Assembly (NCBI RefSeq): GCF_000807855.2
Contig: NZ_JRYR02000001.1
Location: 4,569,892 to 4,633,891, forward strand
Length of the DNA stretch: 64,000 nt
Direction of reading: 5' to 3'
Source: Flammeovirga pacifica
GTDB taxonomy: Bacteria; Bacteroidota; Bacteroidia; Cytophagales; Flammeovirgaceae
In this document: positions 36,301-43,600 of the stretch, one piece after another
How the letters are laid out: each line of letters begins with the position of its first letter
How positions within the stretch are numbered: the first letter of the stretch is position 1
Notes under the pieces: generated by a model
Told to the model about the DNA's origin: nothing
Databases searched by the model: none
Seen by the model: only the letters and a program-made list of their open reading frames with translations
Made by a program: the position numbers and the translations under genes

Positions 36301-36907
36301 ATATCAAAAAGTATTAAGGTCTATGACTTTAGCTTTAAGGGCTTCAGCAGGAACTTTCTTTGGTCAATCACCGATGACCTACAGATTAGGAGGTATGGAT
36401 AACTGGGCATTTGGGTCTATGGACAATGATCCTAGAGGAGTACCTAGAGAAAACCAAACAATAGAAGATGCCGATTTATCTCATTTATTCTTTACTCAAT
36501 TTAATATGCCAATGAGAGGCTTTAATTGGAATAAATGGGAAGGAGAAAATTATATGTTGTTTAATGCCGAGTTAAGAATGCCAGTAATGAAATTCTTGAC
36601 AAAGAAACCTGTAAAATCAAAAATTCTTAGAGATTTACAGTTTACAGTATTCTTCGATATTGGTTCTGCTTGGACAGGTGTTAATCCTTTCGAAGAAGAT
36701 AACTCATTAAACACAGAAGAGATTTCTGCAGGTGCATTTGATGCTACCGTTAAAAACTTTAGATATCCATTCTTGATGGGACATGGTTTCGGAGGTAGAA
36801 CTACATTATTAGGTTATTATCTTAAATTAGACGTTGCTTGGGGAATTGAAGATGGATTTAGACAATCAAAACCAAAGTATTATGTAACTTTAGGGCATGA
36901 TTTCTAA
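33383..36907 (+). CDS. Peptidase-MA-like / TolB propeller / outer-membrane barrel fusion
   Basis: 1174 residues. Signal peptide to about residue 28. Residues about 45-290 resemble peptidase MA-like domains (DWSYIETEHFELYYY, LPNWFVVGASDYIARGW), but the HExxH zinc motif is not present, so this part is probably non-catalytic. Residues about 300-590 form TolB-like propeller blades (SPDGKRIVMSAERRGQTDIY, DLSPSYMNNSNDIIFSSNR). A charged coiled coil spans about 596-660, and a beta-barrel spans about 790-1174, ending in terminal Phe (TLGHDF). It probably sits in the outer membrane with a large periplasmic part. Role unknown. A small exported protein gene follows by 23 bp. Confidence 0.8.
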   Translation: MRTYTMQLHISRTLSILFLFMTSMVNAQHFFHLDKFGKNRVQYEVFDWSYIETEHFELYYYGYGITIAKIAGEIAESEYQYLTETIGHAPFYKTKILVYNSIQDLRQSNIGLFQQGYAATGQTNFIRSEVEVSFSGSKEIFEEEVKRAISDAFIFEMMYGGSLKDMIKSSYLLNLPNWFVVGASDYIARGWSREMDDMVRDFFSRHPDKFPNIRYIEGDDARIVGQSIWNYLVETYGKSNMASTLNLTKIIRDEKVSIQNTLGISYEEFIEGWKQFYLNEHETLNKSYKDIDPKNRIKRNRKSRIYNKVNYNPSGTKVAYTENDNGKYKINIFDLEKKKNQTVFKSGYKVVNQQIDYDVPLVDWITDEELVIFSQKKGNNFMWIYNVSKGGFNTFFRYLKRKIEFKFDHINDVSVSPDGKRIVMSAERRGQTDIYEHNIARRRTRQITKDYYDDLSPSYMNNSNDIIFSSNRTNDSTKSKKGNIEDITSTFNLYKYDKSKPTELNRLTNNLGKDIKPQMVNDTTILFLSDRKGITNFFSYDLTDSLTRQVSNFKYSIKDFTVSGQRVSFIAYSDEKEHMYEGRINPNKNVFTPKTRRQQIMDLRELRALKKKRQLQRKRQEEEDKRMALFREQQRQKELKRVQDSIYEAKLAEEFLAETNDTTVTNSITWEDEDSVIQVQEKVTLEEANNELVIKEEDKEIDVDPMDEEIDFENFTFITSREKEKETDNNLLPNQPTYSDTPTEANTDDYKFFSYSKNKRDAFWSKYNERLKAKSDATKKKSMFTKSRDYETRFSVDGFNTNMRFDPLYGSGLQFEVMMTDAMENHKINAGLFGTFSLDNGNFFAEYLYLKRRVDFSIRYERNALEIEQRLQKYSKSYYEGGMSLPISIRSRIEVQPFLAFTRYTDTSLQPGLSVPDVKRSWTGFNVEYVFDNSLERGKNMLIGTRAKIRYENYVGLNSESFSFQNLSFDVRRYQKVLRSMTLALRASAGTFFGQSPMTYRLGGMDNWAFGSMDNDPRGVPRENQTIEDADLSHLFFTQFNMPMRGFNWNKWEGENYMLFNAELRMPVMKFLTKKPVKSKILRDLQFTVFFDIGSAWTGVNPFEEDNSLNTEEISAGAFDATVKNFRYPFLMGHGFGGRTTLLGYYLKLDVAWGIEDGFRQSKPKYYVTLGHDF

Positions 36908-36930
36908 AATTAACATCAAATAGAACTTAT

Positions 36931-37344
36931 ATGACTAATTTGAGTAAACTAATCGTACTAATTTTTTTAGGTGTTGTAGCTTCTAGTTTTAAAGCTATTC
37001 CAACAGAAGAGGCTTCGACATATTTCATCAATCCAATTTTACAAGTTACTGTAATGGATGATAGAGGTAATGTCGTAGAAGGAGCTTCTGTTACTATTTA
37101 TGAGACAGAAGATGATGCTTGGGATGAAGAAAACGGCATTGAAGCAAAGACCAAAACAAACCAAAACGGTAGAGTGAAATTTACTAAAGGTTTAAAAGAA
37201 AAAGCTTATTATGTAGTAGCTAAAAAAGGAAAGTTAGTTTCTGAAGATGGCTTAAAATCTACAAAACTTAAGAAAAATAAAGTCAATAAAGTCAATGTAA
37301 TCATTGGCGCGGATAAAGGAGTAAGCGTTCCAAAAATGAATTAA
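36931..37344 (+). CDS. Small exported protein with carboxypeptidase-regulatory-like fold
   Basis: 137 residues: signal peptide to about residue 23, then one Ig/transthyretin-like domain with ILQVTVMDDRGNVVEGASVTIYET and TNQNGRVKFTKGLKEKAYYVVAKKG, the classic pattern of carboxypeptidase regulatory-like domains. These often mediate protein contacts. It lies 23 bp after the large barrel protein gene, so it may be that protein's partner. Confidence 0.8.
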   Translation: MTNLSKLIVLIFLGVVASSFKAIPTEEASTYFINPILQVTVMDDRGNVVEGASVTIYETEDDAWDEENGIEAKTKTNQNGRVKFTKGLKEKAYYVVAKKGKLVSEDGLKSTKLKKNKVNKVNVIIGADKGVSVPKMN

Positions 37345-37365
37345 TTCTTTTCCAATAAGAAAATG

Positions 37366-37401
37366 AGGTGTTTCAAATGAATTTTTGGAGCACCTTTTTT
37401 A
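37366..37401 (+). terminator. Rho-independent terminator
   Basis: AGGTG (37366-37370) and CACCT (37391-37395), extended inward through G-T pairs, then a T run. It ends the operon of the two preceding genes. Confidence 0.75.
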
Positions 37402-37429
37402 TTCAACAACATTGAAACAAAAGTAATTT

Positions 37430-38113
37430 ATGTATATCCTATCTCTTACATTATATACTTCTCATTTAGAAGAACAAAAATCGTTTTATCAAGAGGTATT
37501 CAACTGTAAAGTGTTAAAGGAAAGCGAAAAATCTTTTGAAATAGGTATTGGAGATTCTAGCTTAATTTTTAAAGAAGCAAAGGAAACGTTCCCTTATCAT
37601 TTTGCAATAAATATTCCTTCTAATAAAATAGAGGATGCTAAAGTTTGGTTAAGTAATAGAGTGGAATTGCTGCAATTTGAAGGAAAAGAAATTATTGATT
37701 TTTCCGCTTGGAACGCAGAAGCAATTTACTTTAAGGACGAAGATCAGAATATTGTAGAATTCATTAGTAGACATAATTTAAATAGGCTTTCTGATAATAA
37801 GTTTGATAATAACTCATTACTTAATATATCCGAGATAGGTGTTCCATCTATTGATATTAATACTTTATACCAGGAATTAGAAAAGTGTAATCTGCCTATT
37901 TATGATGGGAGTATGGATAGATTTTGTGCCGTTGGAGATGAAAATGGATTATTTATTTGTATTAATCATCAAAAAAAGAAAGAGTGGTTTCCCTCTTCAA
38001 CATTTCCTCATGTGATAGATTTTGAATTACTTATGGAGCATGAAAAAGAGAAATTCAAAGTGGTCTATCAAAATGGAAATTTGAATATAAAAAAACAGGT
38101 AGAACTGAAGTAG
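37430..38113 (+). CDS. VOC-family (glyoxalase/dioxygenase-like) protein
   Basis: 227-residue cytoplasmic protein made of two VOC half-modules. The first begins ILSLTLYTSHLEEQKSFYQEVFNCKVL and ends AIYFKDEDQNIVEFISR, the normal beta-alpha-beta3 wording with a C-terminal Glu metal ligand. The second half (about 130-227) is degenerate. Family members include glyoxalase I, extradiol dioxygenases and resistance proteins; none can be chosen. It is monocistronic, with a terminator that overlaps the end of the reading frame. Confidence 0.8.
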   Translation: MYILSLTLYTSHLEEQKSFYQEVFNCKVLKESEKSFEIGIGDSSLIFKEAKETFPYHFAINIPSNKIEDAKVWLSNRVELLQFEGKEIIDFSAWNAEAIYFKDEDQNIVEFISRHNLNRLSDNKFDNNSLLNISEIGVPSIDINTLYQELEKCNLPIYDGSMDRFCAVGDENGLFICINHQKKKEWFPSSTFPHVIDFELLMEHEKEKFKVVYQNGNLNIKKQVELK

Positions 38114-38130
38114 TTGTACCTGTTTTTTTT
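38090..38130 (+). terminator. Terminator overlapping the VOC gene end
   Basis: The ACAGGTA arm starts within the last codons of the VOC gene and pairs with TACCTGT (about 38117-38123), followed by eight T. Confidence 0.85.
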
Positions 38131-38164
38131 ATGTTTAAAAATGCTTAGCACTTATCAATAATTT

Positions 38165-39235
38165 CTAGATATATCTAAAATCATGATCGTTATCTAATTG
38201 TTTCACGAATTCGTGCATCAACTTAATAGTATTTTCAATATCATCCATATGTGCCGTTTCTACAGTAGTGTGCATATATTTTAAAGGAAGTGATATTAAA
38301 GCCGAAGGAACTCCACCGTTAGAGTAAGCAAAAGCATCTGTATCTGTTCCTGTAACTCTAGAAGAAGCAGCTCTTTGGAAAGGTATTTCTTTTTCTTTTG
38401 CTGTGTTGATTAACATTTTAAGCAGGTTATTTTGTACTGCTGGAGCAAAAGTTAAAACAGGACCATTTCCACCCTTTGTTTCACCTTCTGTCTGTTTATT
38501 ATACATTGGTGCAGAAGAGTCGTGACAAACGTCTGTAACAACTGCCACATTTGGTTTGATATGTTGAGTGATCATCTCAGCACCTCTTAGGCCTACTTCT
38601 TCTTGTACAGCATTTACAACATATAGACCGAAAGGAACATCGAAAGACTCTTCTTTTAGTCTTCTAGCCACCTCAGCAATCATAAAACCACCAATACGGT
38701 TATCTAATGCTCTACCTGTAAGGTATTTGCCTTTATTTAATTCGCCTAACTCATCAGGGTAAGTAATGACAGTACCAACAAAAATTCCCATTTCTTCTAC
38801 TTCCTCTTTTGAAGCAGCTCCTACATCAATAAAGATGTTATCTAAAGAAGGATTAACTTCCTTACCTGGTTTACGAGTATGAATTGCTGGCCATCCAAAA
38901 ATACCTTCAACAACACCTTTTTCACCATGCAGTAAAACTTTTTTAGAAGGTGCAATTTGATGGTCAGAACCTCCATTTCTTATTACATAGATATAACCTT
39001 CAGGAGTGATATAATTCACAAACCATGAAATTTCATCAGCGTGAGCTTCAATAACTACTTTGTAGGGAGCATCTGGATTAATAATACCAACTGCAGTACC
39101 ATAGTTATCTACATAAGTATCATCCACATATTGTTGAATATACTCTAACCAAATTTTTTGACCTTCAGCTTCGTACCCTGTTGGTGAAGCATTATTTAGG
39201 TATTTATATAAGAAATCTTTACTATGTTGATCCAT
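38165..39235 (-). CDS. M42-family metallopeptidase
   Basis: 356-residue cytoplasmic aminopeptidase of the glutamyl/endoglucanase-M type. Metal ligands visible: His in VIEAHADEISW, Asp in GRALDNRIGG (bridging), Glu-Glu in NAVQEEVGLRG, Asp in VVTDVCHDSS, and a late His in MHTTVETAH. A regulatory PDZ-like beta domain lies around residues 75-165. It probably trims peptides in the cytosol. It is divergent from pncA and monocistronic. Confidence 0.92.
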   Translation of the reverse strand: MDQHSKDFLYKYLNNASPTGYEAEGQKIWLEYIQQYVDDTYVDNYGTAVGIINPDAPYKVVIEAHADEISWFVNYITPEGYIYVIRNGGSDHQIAPSKKVLLHGEKGVVEGIFGWPAIHTRKPGKEVNPSLDNIFIDVGAASKEEVEEMGIFVGTVITYPDELGELNKGKYLTGRALDNRIGGFMIAEVARRLKEESFDVPFGLYVVNAVQEEVGLRGAEMITQHIKPNVAVVTDVCHDSSAPMYNKQTEGETKGGNGPVLTFAPAVQNNLLKMLINTAKEKEIPFQRAASSRVTGTDTDAFAYSNGGVPSALISLPLKYMHTTVETAHMDDIENTIKLMHEFVKQLDNDHDFRYI

Positions 39236-39387
39236 TATGTTTTAAAATAAATTAAAATCTGTCTATTTTACTGATCTGTTACGTTAAGTTACATAGTTCG
39301 ATTAATTCTTGTATCATCTTTATGATTTTTTTTAGTGATATATTAAATTGAACTGTTTTTAGAACCATCAACACCTTAATAAAATAT

Positions 39388-40023
39388 ATGCGTGCATTAA
39401 TCATTATAGATGTACAAAAAGATTTTCTAGCCAATGGATTCCTTGTCGTACCCGAAGGAGAGAAAGTTATTCCTGTTATCAATAATATCAATCATCATTT
39501 TGATGTTGTAGTAGCCACTAAAGATTGGCATCCTGCAAGTCATAAAAGTTTTGCCTGTAATCATCATGAGAGAGAAGTAGGCGAAATTGTTGAAGTAAAT
39601 GATTTACCGCAGATCTTATGGCCTGCACATTGTGTTTCTAACTCTGATGGAGCAAAATTTCCTGAAGATCTAAACACAAAGGTGATCGAAAAAGTTTTTG
39701 AAAAAGGAACAAAAGAAGATGTAGATGATTACAGTGGCTTTTTTGATAATGGTAAATTAAATGATACTGGTTTACATGATTACCTTCAATCTAAAGGGGT
39801 GAAAGAAGTGTATGTTGCAGGTATCGCTCTAGATTTTTGTGTTAAGTATACGGCATTAGATGCTAAAGCTTTAGGGTATAAAACGTTTATGATAGAAGAT
39901 GCCTCCAAAGGGATTAATTTTAGGCCCAATGATGTTCAGAATGCTATTATAGATATGAAAGTCTCTGGAATTAGAGTAATTCATAGTCGTGAATTAGAAA
40001 AAGTTTTTAGCGGAGATTATTAG
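39388..40023 (+). CDS. pncA: Nicotinamidase
   Basis: Hydrolyses nicotinamide to nicotinate in NAD salvage, complementing nadC elsewhere in the window. The catalytic triad is visible as Asp8 (IIIDVQKDF), Lys106 (EKGTKEDVDDYSGF) and Cys151 (GIALDFCVKYTA). The metal-site motif TKDWHPASH (Asp46, His48) and LWPAHC are present. 211 residues, normal length. Confidence 0.94.
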   Translation: MRALIIIDVQKDFLANGFLVVPEGEKVIPVINNINHHFDVVVATKDWHPASHKSFACNHHEREVGEIVEVNDLPQILWPAHCVSNSDGAKFPEDLNTKVIEKVFEKGTKEDVDDYSGFFDNGKLNDTGLHDYLQSKGVKEVYVAGIALDFCVKYTALDAKALGYKTFMIEDASKGINFRPNDVQNAIIDMKVSGIRVIHSRELEKVFSGDY

Positions 40024-40042
40024 TCAAAAGATATTCGTATAA

Positions 40043-40084
40043 AAAAAACGTATCAAAGTAATAGAAACTTTGATACGTTTTTTT
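40043..40084. terminator. Bidirectional terminator between pncA and ferritin gene
   Basis: Perfect 17-bp inverted repeat (40043-40059 and 40067-40083) with a 7-nt loop and flanking A/T runs. Confidence 0.93.
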
Positions 40085-40096
40085 GTTTATTATTAA

Positions 40097-40654
40097 TTAT
40101 GCTTGGTCTCCCATATCAGAATCAACACCTTCAGCACCAATTCGACCAATTTCTTGATCAATCATCCATAGTCCTTGTGGGCTATCTTCTCCGATGATAT
40201 CAAATGCATCTAATATTGTTCTAGCAGTTTCTTCTTCTTCTCTTTGCTCAGCAACAAACCATTGTAAAAACTGGAATGTACTGAAGTCTTTATTTTGGAA
40301 ACAGCAATCAACGATTTCATTAATGGCTTTTGTCACTTTAATTTCATGTTCTAAAACCATTTCGAAAACTTGTCTTAAAGATTCAAAATCGTAGGGTACA
40401 GGAGTAATTTCAGCCGCTTTAGCATGTCCTCCAACTGCATTAATATATTTGAAAAATTTCAGCATATGTTGTCTTTCTTCTTCAGCATGCTCATATAAAA
40501 ACTCTGCAGCTTTAACGTATCCTTGTGTTTCACACCAAGAAGCAAAAGAAAGGTAATATTGAGAAGATTGATCTTCCAATTGTACTTGTTGATTTAACAT
40601 CTCTTCGACTTCTGCTCCTAAAGAGGATTGTAATCTTTTTTTAGTGATTGGCAT
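40097..40654 (-). CDS. ftnA: Ferritin (non-haem iron storage)
   Basis: 185 residues from ATG 40654. The open frame reaches back to 40729, but the family starts at this position (MPITKKRLQSSLGAEVEEMLNQQVQLE). Ferroxidase-centre residues are visible in ASWCETQGY, HAEEERQHMLKFFKYIN and FLQWFVAEQREEE. It oxidises and stores iron in a 24-subunit cytoplasmic shell. The C-terminus is somewhat longer than in the shortest bacterial ferritins. Monocistronic. Confidence 0.93.
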   Translation of the reverse strand: MPITKKRLQSSLGAEVEEMLNQQVQLEDQSSQYYLSFASWCETQGYVKAAEFLYEHAEEERQHMLKFFKYINAVGGHAKAAEITPVPYDFESLRQVFEMVLEHEIKVTKAINEIVDCCFQNKDFSTFQFLQWFVAEQREEEETARTILDAFDIIGEDSPQGLWMIDQEIGRIGAEGVDSDMGDQA

Positions 40655-40893
40655 TTTCGTAATCTGGGTGTTTATGTTTAAATTAATATTCCTTACAAAT
40701 AAAAAACTTTTCAAAGGATTTTGTTTCACATATACCCATAAATCTACTTTGTGAATGTTTTTTAATAATTATTCTAAATAAAGTTTGGAATTTATTATGC
40801 TTGCATACTATTTTAGCTAAACCAATAAAACATTATAATTAAAAACTAGCTGTATTACCCTTAAAGATACAGTGATATCCAAAATAATAACAC

Positions 40894-41625
40894 ATGAAAA
40901 TTTTAGTTTGTATTAGTAACGTTCCAGATACGACAACAAAGATCAAGTTTGTTGATAATAAACTTGATACTAAAGGAGTTCAATTCATTATCGGTCCATA
41001 TGACGACTTTGCTCTAGCAAGGGCTGTAGAAATCAAAGAAAAAGAAGGTGGCACTGTCACTGTTTTAAATGTAGGTTTAGCAGATACTGAGCCTTCGATT
41101 AGAAAAGCTTTAGCTATCGGAGCAGACGATGCTGTCCGTATTAATGCAGAGCCCACAGATTCACTATTTGTTGCAAAGCAAATTGTAGAATATGCTAAAG
41201 ATAAAGATTTCGATATGATTTTAATGGGACGTGAATCTTCAGATTTTAACTCTGGACTTGTTCATGGTTTAGTAGGTGAACTATTGAGCTGGCCATCAAT
41301 TGCACCTGCAATGAGGTTAGATATTGATGGATCTACAGCTAAACTACATAGAGAAATTGAAGGAGGACATGAAGAAGTGGAAGTAGGAATGCCTTTTGTT
41401 GCAGGTTGTCAAGAACCAATTGCAGAATGGAAAATTCCAAACATGAGAGGGATTATGATGGCTAGAAAGAAACCTTTGGCTGTCATCGAACCTGTAGGGG
41501 TAGACGGAGTAACTTCTTATGATTCATTTGAATTACCACCAGAAAAAGGAGAATGTAAAATGGTAGACGCAGCTCAAATGGACGAGTTAGTTGGTTTACT
41601 TAAAAACGAAGCAAGAGTCCTTTAA
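40894..41625 (+). CDS. etfB: Electron transfer flavoprotein, beta subunit
   Basis: 243 residues. MKILVCISNVPDT at the start and the recognition-loop region VKIKEKEGG..TVLNVG, then DADLILMGRE-like wording (DMILMGRESSDFNSG) are typical. ETF passes electrons from acyl-CoA dehydrogenases to quinone via ETF-QO; the beta subunit also binds AMP. etfA follows after 35 bp in the same operon. Confidence 0.94.
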   Translation: MKILVCISNVPDTTTKIKFVDNKLDTKGVQFIIGPYDDFALARAVEIKEKEGGTVTVLNVGLADTEPSIRKALAIGADDAVRINAEPTDSLFVAKQIVEYAKDKDFDMILMGRESSDFNSGLVHGLVGELLSWPSIAPAMRLDIDGSTAKLHREIEGGHEEVEVGMPFVAGCQEPIAEWKIPNMRGIMMARKKPLAVIEPVGVDGVTSYDSFELPPEKGECKMVDAAQMDELVGLLKNEARVL

Positions 41626-41660
41626 TCAATCCATTTACTTAACACATAAAATATCAGAAA

Positions 41661-42614
41661 ATGTCAATATTAGTATTTATAGAAGCAGATAATGGGGTTA
41701 TCAAGAAATCATCATTAGAAGCAGTTACATATGGTTCAAAATTGGGTGATGTTACTGCGGTAGCAATGGGTTCAATTGAGGAATCAGAATTAGCAAAAAC
41801 AGGAAAATTTGGTGCAGCCAAAGTTTTACATTGTTCAGACGAAAGATTGAATGATGGAGTGATTGCAGCTACAGCAGCTTTAATTGCAGAAGCAGCATCT
41901 CAAGTATCAGCATCTACAATTGTAATGTCTAGATCATCTCTAGTAGATGCAGTAGCAGCAAGAGTTGCAATTAAGACAAACAGTGCTGTAGTCGCTAATG
42001 TTCAAGATTTACCAGACACATCGAATGGTTTTACGGTAAAAAGAGGAGTATTCACAGGTAAAGCATTTGCTTTTGTAAGTGTACCTGATGGTAATAAAGT
42101 CTTGACTATTGCTAAAAATGTTGTGCAGTTAGAAGAATCAGGTGCTGATGCCGCTGTAGAAGGAATTTCAGTGAATTTCTCAGACGCTGATTTTGGAGTG
42201 AAGAGAGTAGGAGTACATAAGCAAGAAGGTGATATTTTATTACCAGAAGCTGATAAGGTGGTTTCTGCTGGTAGAGGCTTGAAAGGACCTGAAAACTGGC
42301 AAATGATAGAAGACCTAGCAGGAACTCTTGGAGCTGCAACAGCTTGTTCTAAACCAGTTTCTGATATGGATTGGAGACCTCATCACGAACACGTTGGACA
42401 AACGGGTATTAAAGTAGCTCCTCAGTTATATATTGCAGTGGGTATTTCTGGTGCTATACAACATTTAGCAGGGGTCAATTCTTCTAAAGTAATTGTTGCC
42501 ATTAATAAAGATCCAGATGCTCCTTTCTTTAAAGCGGCAGACTATGGAGTGGTAGGAGATGCTTTCGAAGTAGTACCAAAATTGATAGAAGCAATCAAGA
42601 ATAATCAGAATTAG
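41661..42614 (+). CDS. etfA: Electron transfer flavoprotein, alpha subunit
   Basis: 317 residues. The C-terminal FAD-binding half has VSAGRGLKGPENW, GHVGQTG-type wording (EHVGQTGIKVAPQLYIAVG), ISGAIQHLAGVNSSKVIVAINKD and FKAADYGVVGD, all hallmark ETF-alpha motifs. It forms a heterodimer with the etfB product. There is no strong terminator directly after the stop; the next one is at 42805. Confidence 0.94.
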   Translation: MSILVFIEADNGVIKKSSLEAVTYGSKLGDVTAVAMGSIEESELAKTGKFGAAKVLHCSDERLNDGVIAATAALIAEAASQVSASTIVMSRSSLVDAVAARVAIKTNSAVVANVQDLPDTSNGFTVKRGVFTGKAFAFVSVPDGNKVLTIAKNVVQLEESGADAAVEGISVNFSDADFGVKRVGVHKQEGDILLPEADKVVSAGRGLKGPENWQMIEDLAGTLGAATACSKPVSDMDWRPHHEHVGQTGIKVAPQLYIAVGISGAIQHLAGVNSSKVIVAINKDPDAPFFKAADYGVVGDAFEVVPKLIEAIKNNQN

Positions 42615-42675
42615 TAGCCTGAAAATGAAAATGTTTCGAAATCTTAAGAATTATTTGTTAATAATCGAAGAAGTT

Positions 42676-42706
42676 ATTGATATTTATTAATAGTTCATTA
42701 TATTTG
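42676..42706 (+). promoter_or_regulatory. Candidate promoter of a small RNA
   Basis: Exact -7 element TATATTTG (42699-42706) with ATTG (42676-42679) 19 bp upstream. It lies inside the etfA-43049 gap, with no gene start after it on the plus strand. Confidence 0.5.
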
Positions 42707-42712
42707 TAACAC

Positions 42713-42841
42713 TTCGATGATACTTTAGTATTATTCAAAGACTTTTTTAACTTAGTCGGACATTTTTTTTTCATTCGGCAAACTACTGATGAAAATCGTA
42801 TAAAGAACCTCAACACGAAAGTGTTGAGGTTCAGTTTTTTT
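42713..42841 (+). ncRNA. Candidate small RNA, about 130 nt
   Basis: Predicted from a promoter-like pair ending at 42706 and a terminator at 42805-42841 with no plus-strand ORF between. The alternative is that this is simply the 3' UTR of etfA with a distant terminator. No known RNA family recognised. Confidence 0.35.
42805..42841 (+). terminator. Strong GAAA-tetraloop terminator
   Basis: GAACCTCAACAC (42805-42816) and GTGTTGAGGTTC (42821-42832) form a perfect 12-bp stem capped by GAAA, followed two bases later by a run of T. It ends either the etfBA mRNA or a separate small RNA. Confidence 0.93.
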
Positions 42842-43048
42842 ATAGAGATTTTTTTTATTGTACATCCATATTTTAAGGATGCCATAAAGTAGTAACACAT
42901 TAAAAATTAGAGTAAGTTGGATGATTATTTTTTGTCTAATCCAGGAAGAATAGAATAGCGATAGCTACGTGATAATAATTCTAACATAAAGTAGACAAAA
43001 AATAAAACCCACAACTTTCGATTTTTTGTACAACTTATTAACTCGACA

Positions 43049-43444
43049 CTATTCTATTTTTTTATTCAACTTTGCTAATTTCTTTTTGATTCTTTTAAAA
43101 TCTTTATCCATGCAGTATTTGAGAGATTTTACTCTTAGTGCTTTTTTATATTGTTCTATTGCTGAGAATATGTCCCCCGTTTTCCAATAGTAATCTCCTT
43201 TAATTTCTAAATTGACACTATTGATATCAAGGTCTAGGCTTTGGTCAATCCATTCTAATGCTAATACCATTTGATCATTATCATTTAAAAGATCTTTAGC
43301 AGTTTTAGCACAATGATACCATTCTTGATTATAGAATAACTTATTGTTACCGTTATTCAATTTTAAAGTATCATCTTGGGTAGTAAAAGAAAATAGAAAA
43401 GGTAATAATAATAAAGACAAGAGGGACAAGGATCGATTTTTCAT
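43049..43444 (-). CDS. Small exported TPR-like protein
   Basis: 131 residues with a leucine-rich signal peptide to about residue 22, then helices with spacing typical of TPR units (ALEWIDQSLDLDI..., DIFSAIEQYKKALRV). The C-terminus is lysine-rich. Probably periplasmic, role unknown. It follows smc on the same strand after 156 bp. Confidence 0.7.
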   Translation of the reverse strand: MKNRSLSLLSLLLLPFLFSFTTQDDTLKLNNGNNKLFYNQEWYHCAKTAKDLLNDNDQMVLALEWIDQSLDLDINSVNLEIKGDYYWKTGDIFSAIEQYKKALRVKSLKYCMDKDFKRIKKKLAKLNKKIE

Positions 43445-43600
43445 AATAATTAGTTATTGAGAGTACATTTATGATGTGCTCAATACTATTCAAAAATCGA
43501 ATAACAAAATATAACTAACTGTAAATCAGTTTATTAAATTAAATTTACAAGATTGTTAATGTTCGTAAATGAACAGGAGATTGAAAATGTGTACAGTATA

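Larger units (their letters stand above)
42615..43048. other. 434-bp region without a convincing protein gene
   Basis: It contains a promoter-like pair (42676-42706) and a strong terminator (42805-42841), with no reading frame longer than a few codons on the plus strand between them. These are described separately as a candidate small RNA. The remainder to 43048 is AT-rich with no recognised element. Confidence 0.55.

Noticed and set aside
42658-42900. 80-codon minus-strand frame in the gap after etfA
   Set aside because: Composition is Lys/Asn/Phe/Ile-rich as random AT-rich sequence gives; no motif, and it lies across the terminator hairpin.
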